NCBI GenBank assembly: GCA_023388205.1
Contig: JAEWGS010000019.1
Span: 1 to 16,499, forward strand
DNA: 16,499 nt
Reading direction: 5' to 3'
Origin: Bacillota bacterium
GTDB lineage: Bacteria; Bacillota; Clostridia; Saccharofermentanales; Fastidiosipilaceae
The notes under the pieces: model-generated
What the model was told of the DNA's origin: nothing
The model's input: only the letters and a program-made list of their open reading frames with translations
Database searches by the model: none
Shown here: piece after piece, positions 6,429 to 13,952 of the stretch
Position numbering within the stretch: position 1 is the first letter of the stretch
Layout: every line of letters begins with the position of its first letter
Program-made: the position numbers and the translations under genes

Positions 6429-8330
6429 ATGTTCACGTTTTATGCAATTGGTATTCAAGGTATGGCTTACTGGGCGATGCTCTTTATCATCACTCTGATC
6501 ATTGCTGTTGCCGGTGTTTATTTTTTGGTCAGCAATCGTAAACTTTTTGAAAAAAAGAACATTGTTTTGCTGAGTTCGGCCCAAAACATCTCTGAGCTAG
6601 AGCGCTGTGATATCGCCAATCTCGATGCCGTGCACGCGTCCCTTTGTTCCAGCGACTATGAACTTTTACACAGTGCTGCCGACCGCATTGTCGACGACTC
6701 CGCTCGAATTTACCAAGGTAAATGGATCTGCGATCCGCACAAACTTTTCACTTTAGAAAACCTGCTCACGCGTGGTGAATTTACAGCATTGAGTTACGAA
6801 GTGCCCATTCAGATGCTGACCATTTCTTTCCTTTGCTCTGGTGTTTTCTGGTTAATAGGGCGTTCGCTTTTTTCCTCTGAATACACCAATGTGATGAATC
6901 TCGCAGCCTGGCCTCTCTTAATCGGCTTACTCTTCTCGCTCTTGATCTTCTTTGCGAGCCAACGCCAACGCAATGAACTGAAGCGCAGCATGAATTACCT
7001 CGCTGAAATGCTCACCCGCCGTCTTCCTATCTTTGAGGAGCTTGCTGGTACTGCTGTCTTAATCGATTCTTTCGTTCAATACGATCGCGAAATGGTCGAA
7101 TCGGTCTCCGTGCTCAGCGAAACGGTTCAAGGCTTAGTCGATCACCAACTCGCAGAAAAAGTCGCCGAAAACGTTCGCATCGTGATGGAAAAAGAAATCG
7201 CCCCCGCGATCCAAAGCTCCACGCAAAATCTTGCCGCCCTTTCTGAGACCTTACAGCAGCGCCAAGAAAAAGGCATGAGCGAGCTTGCAGGTCTTTTTAC
7301 CCAGCAGCTCGGTGCCAAGCTCAACCATGAATTGACCCCGTTATTTCTAGAAACAGATCATCTCGTCGAAGAATTGCATAACGCCAGTTCAGGCTTTGAC
7401 CTCTCCATGCAGGCCCTGAGCCAAGCAAGAGAAGATAGCCTCCACATCCAAGAGCAGACGAAAAAAGCCTTGGCCGACTTGTCTGAGTCACGTGAACAGT
7501 GGAGTCAAGACTTGCGTGCGACCAATACCTCTTTGGAGCGTCTCGGTCAGGTCTGTGAAAAATTAGAAGGCCTCTACTCTGGCGAAAACGAGAGTCTCGG
7601 CGCAGATATCAAACAGCTTTCGCAGTCCATTGAAGTCTGGAACACGCGTTCCAACGAAGAAAGCAATCGTTTCACCGAAGCCATCAATACGTATAGTCAA
7701 ACGCTCCAAAGCGAACTCGGTGAGCATAATCGTCAATTGCAAGATGCCTTGCAGACCCAAAATGCTTCTATGCTCGAGGCTTATCAGCAGCAGACCGACC
7801 ACTTTGCCGAAGCGCTGGGTGAGCAAAACCTCCGCTTTGCTGAGCGGATTACCGATGTCATTGATCGCTTTGAAAATCAATTGCAAACACGGGTTGGACA
7901 AGCGAGCGAAGAAATCAAAACGCTCGTCACACAGCTCAATCGTGAAAATGGCGAGCTCGCTAAGCTTTTGGACAACCTCGGTAATGGTAGTGCCGCGATG
8001 GTCGGCGACATCCGTCGCCTCTCCTTCGAGATGAATCAAAATGCGGATCGCTTGAGCCACCAGTCCGAGGCGATTGATGAAACGCTCACCGAATTAACCC
8101 AAAAACTTCAGTCGGTCATCATTGATTTCTCTGATAAAATGCGGCAAACCGTTGCAGACACCCTGCAAGATTTTGACCAAAACATCGCGGATATCAGCCT
8201 CAGACTGTCGACCTCTGGAGCGGAAATGACCGACTCTGCTCAGCGTATTGCAGACACCCTCCACGAGCGGGAAAAGTCCCTGCATCGCCTTTCTTCTACG
8301 GAGCAGACTGAAACGACCGAAGAAGCCTAA
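6429..8330 (+). CDS. Membrane protein with three helices and a long cytoplasmic coiled coil (633 aa)
   Basis: Hydrophobic segments lie at about residues 12-34, 125-147 and 156-177. Positively charged stretches after the first (SNRKLFEKK) and third (SQRQRNELKR) place the N-terminus outside and the roughly 450-residue tail inside. The tail (about 180-630) is rich in Glu, Gln, Leu, Ser and Ala with heptad-like spacing and few prolines, so it is a long coiled coil. One helix, a cytoplasmic loop, a helix pair and a long tail is the topology of ExbB/TolQ and of the anti-phage protein ZorA, but I do not see their diagnostic Gly/Thr-rich motifs and no MotB/ZorB partner follows. There is no chemoreceptor HAMP or signalling domain. 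GGAGGG lies three bases before the ATG. The family assignment is unresolved. Confidence 0.8.
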   Translation: MFTFYAIGIQGMAYWAMLFIITLIIAVAGVYFLVSNRKLFEKKNIVLLSSAQNISELERCDIANLDAVHASLCSSDYELLHSAADRIVDDSARIYQGKWICDPHKLFTLENLLTRGEFTALSYEVPIQMLTISFLCSGVFWLIGRSLFSSEYTNVMNLAAWPLLIGLLFSLLIFFASQRQRNELKRSMNYLAEMLTRRLPIFEELAGTAVLIDSFVQYDREMVESVSVLSETVQGLVDHQLAEKVAENVRIVMEKEIAPAIQSSTQNLAALSETLQQRQEKGMSELAGLFTQQLGAKLNHELTPLFLETDHLVEELHNASSGFDLSMQALSQAREDSLHIQEQTKKALADLSESREQWSQDLRATNTSLERLGQVCEKLEGLYSGENESLGADIKQLSQSIEVWNTRSNEESNRFTEAINTYSQTLQSELGEHNRQLQDALQTQNASMLEAYQQQTDHFAEALGEQNLRFAERITDVIDRFENQLQTRVGQASEEIKTLVTQLNRENGELAKLLDNLGNGSAAMVGDIRRLSFEMNQNADRLSHQSEAIDETLTELTQKLQSVIIDFSDKMRQTVADTLQDFDQNIADISLRLSTSGAEMTDSAQRIADTLHEREKSLHRLSSTEQTETTEEA

Positions 8331-8346
8331 TGAACTGAAGAATGGT

Positions 8347-8380
8347 ATACAAAGGCCGGGCTTTGATCCGGCTTTTGTAT
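8347..8380 (+). other. Intercistronic hairpin before the 509-aa gene
   Basis: Arms 8347-8359 and 8368-8380 form 13 pairs with an eight-base loop; the single non-Watson-Crick position is a G-U wobble in plus-strand RNA and would be a C-A mismatch on the other strand. There is no T-tract, and the ribosome binding site AAGGAG follows two bases later. It is more likely to set transcript stability or relative expression between the two genes than to end transcription. Confidence 0.6.
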
Positions 8381-8394
8381 TCAAGGAGAATGCC

Positions 8395-9924
8395 ATGGCT
8401 GCCAAAATTCGAGCCAAAAGTCTTTTGAATTTAAGCTATAGTCCGCAGGCGAAAATGGAGCGCGCCAAGATGTCAGGGACAAGATCAAACCCTACCCATG
8501 CTGACCGCGAAGTCCGTAGCGACGAGCGAAATGACGCTCAAAACGAACCACTTGCTGAGAATGGAGTCACCTCCGATGCAGCCTTGCTCCAGACTGAGCC
8601 TGCAAAAAACTTAGATCCTGATCCAGAGACTGCTGAGCGTGAACAATCCGGTCGTTCTGCCGATATTCGCGCGTCCATTCGTTCCCTCCATTTACATCAA
8701 ATTCAAGATGCAAAAGATCGCATTCGTCGCACCCATCGCCTCCCCCATGAGAAAACCTATCTATTCAAAGAAGGCAGCATCGATCAGCTTTTATCTCGCT
8801 TGACACGAATGAGCGACGACGAAGTGTCTCATTTTGGCCGCGGTCTCAGTTCAGATGAACTGGCGCAATTAGCGGCTGCTTTTGCTTACAATCTCTATGC
8901 TGTCGAGCGCAAGCGGATTCATCAAATTTGTCTCGAGCGCTGTTCTTGGCTCAGCTTTTCAAGGGCCTTCAACGTTTTCCAAAGTATCTTCCCGAACCCT
9001 GATTTGCAAAAGCTCCTCTCAGACATGGCCTTTCAGCTGCGTTTTGAAGAAGGCAAAGGACAAAGACGCCCGCTCATCTTCAAAAACTGCTTTGTCGATT
9101 TTGCCCCGCTCAACGGAAATGAACGAGATCTGCTCGCAGCGCTCGTCCAGCAAGCAGGGCACGCTCAAGATCAAGGGGAAAGTTTAGAAGCCTTTTGTGA
9201 GCGTTATCAAATTTTGATGCAGACGCCTTTTGGCGAATCTTTTATCGCCGCTTGCTTCTCAGAGCTTCCCCTTCGCTTCGCCTATCAGGAACGTCGCCTA
9301 CTCGATCGCATGCTCCTGACCTTCCCTGAGCCCGCGATCAGCAAAATCGCAAAAAAAATCATCGCTGATCAGCTCCTAGACGACGATCAAAAGCTCGAGC
9401 TTTATCACTTGCTTCGAACACATTTGCTGCGTCCAGGTTTTGAGCATCCCGCTTTTTCACGCATCCCTGAAGTTGAGCGCCAGCGCTTCAAACAATGGTT
9501 CATTTCAGATGTGCTCTATCAATATTGCGGTGGCGATGATGCGCGTTTCAAATTTTTGGTCCCTAACTTGGACCGTTGCTTAGATATCGCCCAGGTTGGT
9601 CAGACCCTCGCTTTGCGTTTCAGAGGCTTCGCGATTCTGCTTAACGCAGATCCCCACAGCACAGCGCTCTACTACTACGATGATGCCTCTTTGAAGCGTC
9701 TCCTCGAAAACAATTACAGCATGGACCGTTTGGCACTCCCTGACTTTCCCATGCGCTCTGCAAATGAAGCGATCGATGCTTTTGTCAAAGATCAGCCGAT
9801 CCGACTTGGTCTTCTTGCAGATGAAATTCGTGGGGCTAAGCGCTATTATGATTGGGTTTGTGGTCGCAAACAGGCACTAGAAGATGCCCCGCATGGCATT
9901 CTCAGCCATCTCTTTGAGACCTAA
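8395..9924 (+). CDS. Soluble protein of unknown family (509 aa), possibly EH-signature-like
   Basis: The ATG at 8395 is chosen because AAGGAG lies six bases upstream; an open frame extends further upstream into the previous gene but has no site. Residues 22-95 are acidic, Ser/Asp/Glu-rich and probably disordered. Residues 120-400 are predicted mostly helical. A beta-like segment follows (LALRFRGFAILLN, 405-417, then TALYYYDD, 423-430), and then more helices. The helical region, an ERQRFKQW stretch (361-368) and this late beta segment recall in outline the EH-signature proteins such as ZorC, but I cannot confirm it by eye and no catalytic motif stands out. No signal peptide or membrane segment is seen. 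It lies between the coiled-coil membrane protein and the lipoprotein gene, with gaps of 64 and 36 bases, so it is very likely co-transcribed. Confidence 0.75.
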   Translation: MAAKIRAKSLLNLSYSPQAKMERAKMSGTRSNPTHADREVRSDERNDAQNEPLAENGVTSDAALLQTEPAKNLDPDPETAEREQSGRSADIRASIRSLHLHQIQDAKDRIRRTHRLPHEKTYLFKEGSIDQLLSRLTRMSDDEVSHFGRGLSSDELAQLAAAFAYNLYAVERKRIHQICLERCSWLSFSRAFNVFQSIFPNPDLQKLLSDMAFQLRFEEGKGQRRPLIFKNCFVDFAPLNGNERDLLAALVQQAGHAQDQGESLEAFCERYQILMQTPFGESFIAACFSELPLRFAYQERRLLDRMLLTFPEPAISKIAKKIIADQLLDDDQKLELYHLLRTHLLRPGFEHPAFSRIPEVERQRFKQWFISDVLYQYCGGDDARFKFLVPNLDRCLDIAQVGQTLALRFRGFAILLNADPHSTALYYYDDASLKRLLENNYSMDRLALPDFPMRSANEAIDAFVKDQPIRLGLLADEIRGAKRYYDWVCGRKQALEDAPHGILSHLFET

Positions 9925-9960
9925 ACCTTTATTTTCACGTCAGGAGGCTTTTACTCTACA

Positions 9961-11508
9961 TTGCGTCATGCCAAAGCAGTTCAACTGACCGCGCTCTTTT
10001 TGAGCCTCGTTTTTTCAAGCAGCGCCTGCCATAAGGTAGAGGTCGATCTGCCCAAATTCGCCCTCAATACGGGCGCGTCTCAAACAGCGCCTGACCCACT
10101 TTCACTCGTCGCAGATGAAAGACGGACCCGTGAGGCCGAAGTGATGAGCGAAAGCGACCAAGCAACCAAAGAAATGCTTGAAGCCTATTTTGGCCCCCTT
10201 CCTTCCATCGCTGAAAAAGTTGAGTATCAGCACTTCAAGGCCAAGGGCCTCTATATTTCGACCGGCGAAAATCTTCAAAAGGTCATCGATATTTGCCGTC
10301 AAACTGAGGTTAATGCGGTGGTGCTCGATATCAAAGAAAACTACGGTTTTACCTATCGGACGAACATCCCGCTCGCTTTAGAAACAGAAGCTGCAACCTT
10401 GAATATTGATATCGGTCGCATCATTCAGATGCTGAAGCATGAGGGCATTCACGTCATTGGCCGCATCGTGTGTTTTAACGACTCGAATCTCGCCAATAAA
10501 CGGCCGGATCTTTGTCTGACTGGGCAAAATGGGAAGCCCCTCATTTGGCCTCTTGAAGGGAATAAAGCCTTTACCTCACCTTACAATACTGAAGTCTGGG
10601 ATTATTTGGTTGATGTTGCTGAAGAAGCCATCAGCATGGGCGTAGATGAAATTCAACTCGACTACGTCCGTTTTCCCTCAGGAGATAGTCTCAACGGTGA
10701 AGACATTTACGTGAAGACACCCAAGAACTGGACCAGTGATCGTGTGCCCACTCGCGCACAAGCGATCAATCGTTTTATTGAATACATGCGTGCAGCGATC
10801 ACGGATCGTCTGGGGATCCCCATCGGACTCGACTGCTTTGGTACGGTCATGGTCTTCCCTTCTGACGGCACAACCATTGGTCAAGATTGGACCAGCTTGG
10901 GTTTAACGGGACTCGACAATATTTCACCCATGGTGTACCCCTCGCACTTTAGTGATGAACGTGCGAATGGGATCGGAACCATCATCGGCAATTACACCTT
11001 CCGGCTCCCAGATGCGGAGCCTCAAAAACTCGTCCTCGCCGCCCTTAATGCAGGGAACGCTTTATTAACGCCTCAGCAATCGAATATCTATGCCCATGTG
11101 AGACCCTTTTTACAGGCCTTCACAGCTTCTTATCTCGGAGAAGGACGTTACATCCCCTATGGCCGCGAGGAAGTTCGTGCTCAAATTCAGGCGGTGTATG
11201 AAGCGGGCTATGACGAATGGTTCTTGTGGAACTCAGATGCAGATTATGAAGCCTCTTGGTTTAACAGCAAGAACAATCCTGGACAGGCCGTCGATCGCAC
11301 TCCAGTCATCGAAAAACAAGTGCAAAAGGCCACGGAGCCTCCACTCATTCAGCCCGGCCGTAGCATCCCCACAGGCATCAATCACGATCCTGAAGAAACA
11401 CGCCGCGACGAAAGCTTGAATACGACGAATGTTGAGGTCGAAGAAGCTCCCGCGAATTGGGACATCCCCGATGAAAATAATGATGAAGAAAACTGGAGCG
11501 ATAATTAG
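9961..11508 (+). CDS. Putative glycoside hydrolase lipoprotein, DUF4015 type (515 aa)
   Basis: Residues 1-23 look like a lipoprotein signal: HAK, a hydrophobic core LTALFLSLVF and Cys23 in SSAC, although a Leu at -3 is missing. Residues 93-430 match the DUF4015 putative glycosidase TIM barrel: KGLYIS near the start, VNAVVLDIKENYG (117-129), the second strand HVIGRIVCFND (164-174), DEIQLDYVRFPS (229-240) with candidate acidic catalytic residues, NISPMVYPSHF, and the late WFLWNSDADYE. The substrate is unknown; cell-wall or surface polysaccharide is a guess. The C-terminal 70 residues are acidic and low in complexity. The start is TTG; AGGAGG lies 13 bases upstream, longer than usual, and no better in-frame start exists. 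It is the last gene of the operon, closed by a strong terminator. Confidence 0.85.
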   Translation: MRHAKAVQLTALFLSLVFSSSACHKVEVDLPKFALNTGASQTAPDPLSLVADERRTREAEVMSESDQATKEMLEAYFGPLPSIAEKVEYQHFKAKGLYISTGENLQKVIDICRQTEVNAVVLDIKENYGFTYRTNIPLALETEAATLNIDIGRIIQMLKHEGIHVIGRIVCFNDSNLANKRPDLCLTGQNGKPLIWPLEGNKAFTSPYNTEVWDYLVDVAEEAISMGVDEIQLDYVRFPSGDSLNGEDIYVKTPKNWTSDRVPTRAQAINRFIEYMRAAITDRLGIPIGLDCFGTVMVFPSDGTTIGQDWTSLGLTGLDNISPMVYPSHFSDERANGIGTIIGNYTFRLPDAEPQKLVLAALNAGNALLTPQQSNIYAHVRPFLQAFTASYLGEGRYIPYGREEVRAQIQAVYEAGYDEWFLWNSDADYEASWFNSKNNPGQAVDRTPVIEKQVQKATEPPLIQPGRSIPTGINHDPEETRRDESLNTTNVEVEEAPANWDIPDENNDEENWSDN

Positions 11509-11555
11509 GCTTTCTAACGATAAGACTTTCTAACGATAAGGCTTTCTAATGCCAA
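11508..11555. repeat. Three 16-base tandem repeats at the end of the lipoprotein gene
   Basis: Units lie at 11508-11523, 11524-11539 and 11540-11555; the core is CTTTCTAACGATAA. The first two differ at one base and the third diverges at its end. The first unit begins with the last base of the TAG stop codon. They fill the whole gap between the gene and the terminator. Confidence 0.65.
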
Positions 11556-11588
11556 AAAAGGCTGCTCGGAATACCCAGCAGCCTTTTT
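11554..11588. terminator. Bidirectional intrinsic terminator
   Basis: A GGCTGCT/AGCAGCC stem (11560-11566 and 11577-11583) with a ten-base loop is flanked by six A on the left and five T on the right, so it has a T-tract on either strand. It serves the plus-strand operon ending at 11508 and the convergent permease gene ending at 11634. Confidence 0.9.
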
Positions 11589-11633
11589 AGTGTCTGATTC
11601 ATTTGTGTCCGATTCAAACCGGACGCTTTTGGC

Positions 11634-13013
11634 TTACTTCGTCTTTTTGTAAAGACCCATCTTATAAGGCACATAGAGCACGATCGGCAAAACAACATAG
11701 CCGACGACCATCGCCACGATAGCAAAATAATTCGGCGCGCCATTCGTTGTGAAGTTCCCCACCCAATCAAAGTTATAGAGCAAGAAAATCGTCAAAACGA
11801 AGCCCACGATCGACAAAATCACATCGGTAAAGAAATTTTTCTTGGCGGGCAAGGCACTCTCTTTGGAACGTCCCAGATAGAAAATGATCACGGCCAAAGG
11901 CACAATCAAGAATTGAGCAAAACGCGCAATAGAGCTAATGATCATGATGCCGTTCATCGAATAATTGAAGGCCATCGGCACAAAGATTGCCAAGATTGCG
12001 GTGACAACAAATGAATAGTAAGGAACGCCCGCTTTATTTTGACGGCACAAGAATTCTGGCACCTGCCCTTCTTTCGCCATCGCTTCAAAAATACGAGGGG
12101 TAGAAAAAGCCGCCGCCACATTAATCCCAAACATCGAAATAATGGCACCGTAGGTAATCAAAGCTTTGAGCACAGGATTCTTAAAGGCCTCAGCCAAAAC
12201 CACAGGCTGCTTCGACGTCATAATGTCGACCGGATTAATGATCATGCAAACCGTCACCATGCCGAGATAGATCAACGCAATGCCCATCATCGCAAGAGGA
12301 ATCGCACGTGGCAAGTTCTTCTCAGGTTCTTCCATCTCAGACGCCGCACTGCCCACGGATTCAAATCCTGTAAAGGCATAGAAAGCCGCGATCACTGCTG
12401 TAACAAATACGCTCAAATTCATCGGCTTGACGAGCAGATCACCCGCTTCATTCTTGACTGTATTCACTTCATTAAAGTGATTCTGTCCCGTCAAGAAGAA
12501 AATCACAAAACCGGCGACAATCGCCAAAACCAAGGCCAAAAATTTACCGGCACTCGAGATATTCGAAACAATCTTGGTGACTTTGGTGCCCGACAAAACA
12601 ATGCCCAACACCACCAGCATCAAGATAATAAAGCCAATCGTAATATTCTGATGGTTCGCTTCAATTCCAAAAATATGCATCACGGAGCGAACCACTGCGG
12701 TCGCCATCACACCCCAGGCAATCGCCGCCGCCACGAAACGCGTGATCCCAATATAAAAACCCAGATCCCCGCCGAAGGCCACTTTGGTATAGGCATAAGC
12801 CGCACCATTTTTATTCGTGTACTTAGCCGCCGAAGCAAAGATCATGGCTAGGATCGTTGCGAAGACCGCCGCGAGCACATAGACCAGAGGCGTCAGCGTA
12901 CCGGCTTTGAGAATAACGCCGCCGGGGCTCAAAAAAATCCCAGAGCCTATGACTGCGTTGACACACAACAAAACGATGGACCAAAATCCAAATTTTTCTC
13001 TTGTAGACCTCAT
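11634..13013 (-). CDS. APC-family amino acid permease (459 aa)
   Basis: This is an integral membrane secondary transporter of the amino acid-polyamine-organocation superfamily. The signature helix-1 motif VIGSGIFLSPG lies at residues 21-31, and about twelve hydrophobic segments follow across the length, the usual number and size. Helix 6 with the FYAFTGFESVGSAASEMEEP stretch is typical of the family. The substrate cannot be told from sequence; the neighbouring genes suggest an amino acid or a related compound. AGGAG lies six to seven bases before the ATG. It is the last of three co-oriented genes, 122 bases after the hydrolase gene, with a candidate promoter of its own in that gap, and it ends at the bidirectional terminator. 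Confidence 0.9.
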   Translation of the reverse strand: MRSTREKFGFWSIVLLCVNAVIGSGIFLSPGGVILKAGTLTPLVYVLAAVFATILAMIFASAAKYTNKNGAAYAYTKVAFGGDLGFYIGITRFVAAAIAWGVMATAVVRSVMHIFGIEANHQNITIGFIILMLVVLGIVLSGTKVTKIVSNISSAGKFLALVLAIVAGFVIFFLTGQNHFNEVNTVKNEAGDLLVKPMNLSVFVTAVIAAFYAFTGFESVGSAASEMEEPEKNLPRAIPLAMMGIALIYLGMVTVCMIINPVDIMTSKQPVVLAEAFKNPVLKALITYGAIISMFGINVAAAFSTPRIFEAMAKEGQVPEFLCRQNKAGVPYYSFVVTAILAIFVPMAFNYSMNGIMIISSIARFAQFLIVPLAVIIFYLGRSKESALPAKKNFFTDVILSIVGFVLTIFLLYNFDWVGNFTTNGAPNYFAIVAMVVGYVVLPIVLYVPYKMGLYKKTK

Positions 13014-13034
13014 CGTGTTCTCCTATCTTTTTTG

Positions 13035-13063
13035 TGTATATCCTAGAGGGGTGTCGTCGTCTA
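13035..13063 (-). promoter_or_regulatory. Candidate promoter for the permease
   Basis: On the minus strand TAGACG (13058-13063) and TATACA (13035-13040) are separated by 17 bases, each matching the consensus at four or five of six positions. The start of transcription would be near 13028, leaving a very short leader. It may let the permease be expressed apart from the two upstream genes. Confidence 0.45.
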
Positions 13064-13135
13064 CTTGAGCACAGCCCTCTCAGATTTCAATAGAATGCGC
13101 CTGAAGCTTTCTCAGACATCGCAAAGCTTTTGCAG

Positions 13136-13873
13136 TTAGTCCTTCAGCAAAAGCGTTTGGAACATGCGTTTGGTTTCTTCGCAAACACCCGAGAGCATTT
13201 CAGGATGCCACTGGACACCGTACACAGGCAGCGATTCATGCATGACGGCTTCAATGACACCGTCAGACGCTTTGGCACAGATACGAAGGGGCGCTTTCAC
13301 CTCCGTCACCGCCTGATGATGGAAGCTATTAACCATCGTTTTCGGGCCATATACTTCATAAAAGGCTGTTCCGCGCTCAAAAGTCACTTCGTGCGTCTTG
13401 AGTGTCGTCGTGTGGCCTTGCTCATGCTTCAAAAGCTCATGATCTGCGTAAGACAAATCCTGCAAAAGTTCTGCGCCAAAGTGCGCACAAATAAGCTGGA
13501 AGCCTCGGCAAATACCCAACACAGGTTTTTGCTGCTCCATCGCCTCATGGAAAAGTAAAAGATCATAGTGATCCCGCTCGGGCCAGGTCGCACCGAGTTT
13601 CTGACGGCAGCTTTGACCCAAAAGAGGGGGGAACAGATCGTGTCCGCCGCTCAAAATCAGCGCATCAATGTGCTCGACCGCTTGCTTCGCGTAGGCTCGT
13701 TGCGTCTCCTCACTCTGGTCAAAAAGACATGGCAGCATCAACGGCATGGCACCCATATCAGCCACAGTACGCATATAATCGTGATTGATATAAGCTCTCG
13801 GATATCCTGGGAAAGGTCCACCTTGGTCGCGCATCATGCTCCCTGATACACCGATCACCTTTTTTCTGTCCAT
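13136..13873 (-). CDS. Gamma-glutamyl hydrolase-type class I amidotransferase (peptidase C26, PuuD-like)
   Basis: The protein is a single glutamine-amidotransferase domain of the usual length (245 residues). The catalytic triad can be placed: Cys122 in the nucleophile elbow LGICRGFQ, His223 and Glu225 in VQWHPE. The motif LILSGGHDLFP (72-82) and NSFHHQ (182-187) are typical of the gamma-glutamyl-GABA hydrolase group. Such enzymes cleave gamma-glutamyl bonds, as in polyamine or GABA breakdown, but no other putrescine-pathway gene is nearby, so the substrate here is open. GAGGT lies eight bases before the ATG. The cysteine desulfidase gene ends 79 bases upstream and the permease follows 122 bases downstream, in the same direction. 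Confidence 0.9.
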   Translation of the reverse strand: MDRKKVIGVSGSMMRDQGGPFPGYPRAYINHDYMRTVADMGAMPLMLPCLFDQSEETQRAYAKQAVEHIDALILSGGHDLFPPLLGQSCRQKLGATWPERDHYDLLLFHEAMEQQKPVLGICRGFQLICAHFGAELLQDLSYADHELLKHEQGHTTTLKTHEVTFERGTAFYEVYGPKTMVNSFHHQAVTEVKAPLRICAKASDGVIEAVMHESLPVYGVQWHPEMLSGVCEETKRMFQTLLLKD

Positions 13874-13952
13874 CTTTTGCTACCTCTTTCTTTGAAGTTA
13901 AATCCGAGCTTTGCAATTTGCAGAGACCCTATCCCGCAAAGCGCCCGTATTT

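Noticed and set aside
6050..6541. Open frame of 163 codons in the intergenic region
   Set aside because: It has no ribosome binding site, overlaps the start of the coiled-coil membrane gene in another frame, and encodes an implausible His/Cys-rich peptide.
7563..8060. Minus-strand frame of 165 codons inside the coiled-coil gene
   Set aside because: It is antisense to a better supported gene, with no ribosome binding site or recognisable family.
6429..8330. Methyl-accepting chemotaxis protein
   Set aside because: There is no HAMP domain, no sensor domain and no conserved signalling hairpin in the coiled coil.
8248..8394. Upstream extension of the 509-residue protein by 49 codons
   Set aside because: It overlaps the end of the previous gene and the hairpin, lacks a ribosome binding site, and the ATG at 8395 has a strong one.
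6429..9924. Complete Zorya anti-phage system
   Set aside because: A ZorB-like OmpA/MotB protein and a helicase or nuclease component are missing, and the ExbB/ZorA diagnostic motifs are not visible; only topology and a weak resemblance remain.
12039..12851. Long plus-strand open frame (270 codons) opposite the permease gene
   Set aside because: It is antisense to a clear membrane transporter, is rich in His, Arg and Asn as expected for the reverse of hydrophobic codons, and has no ribosome binding site.
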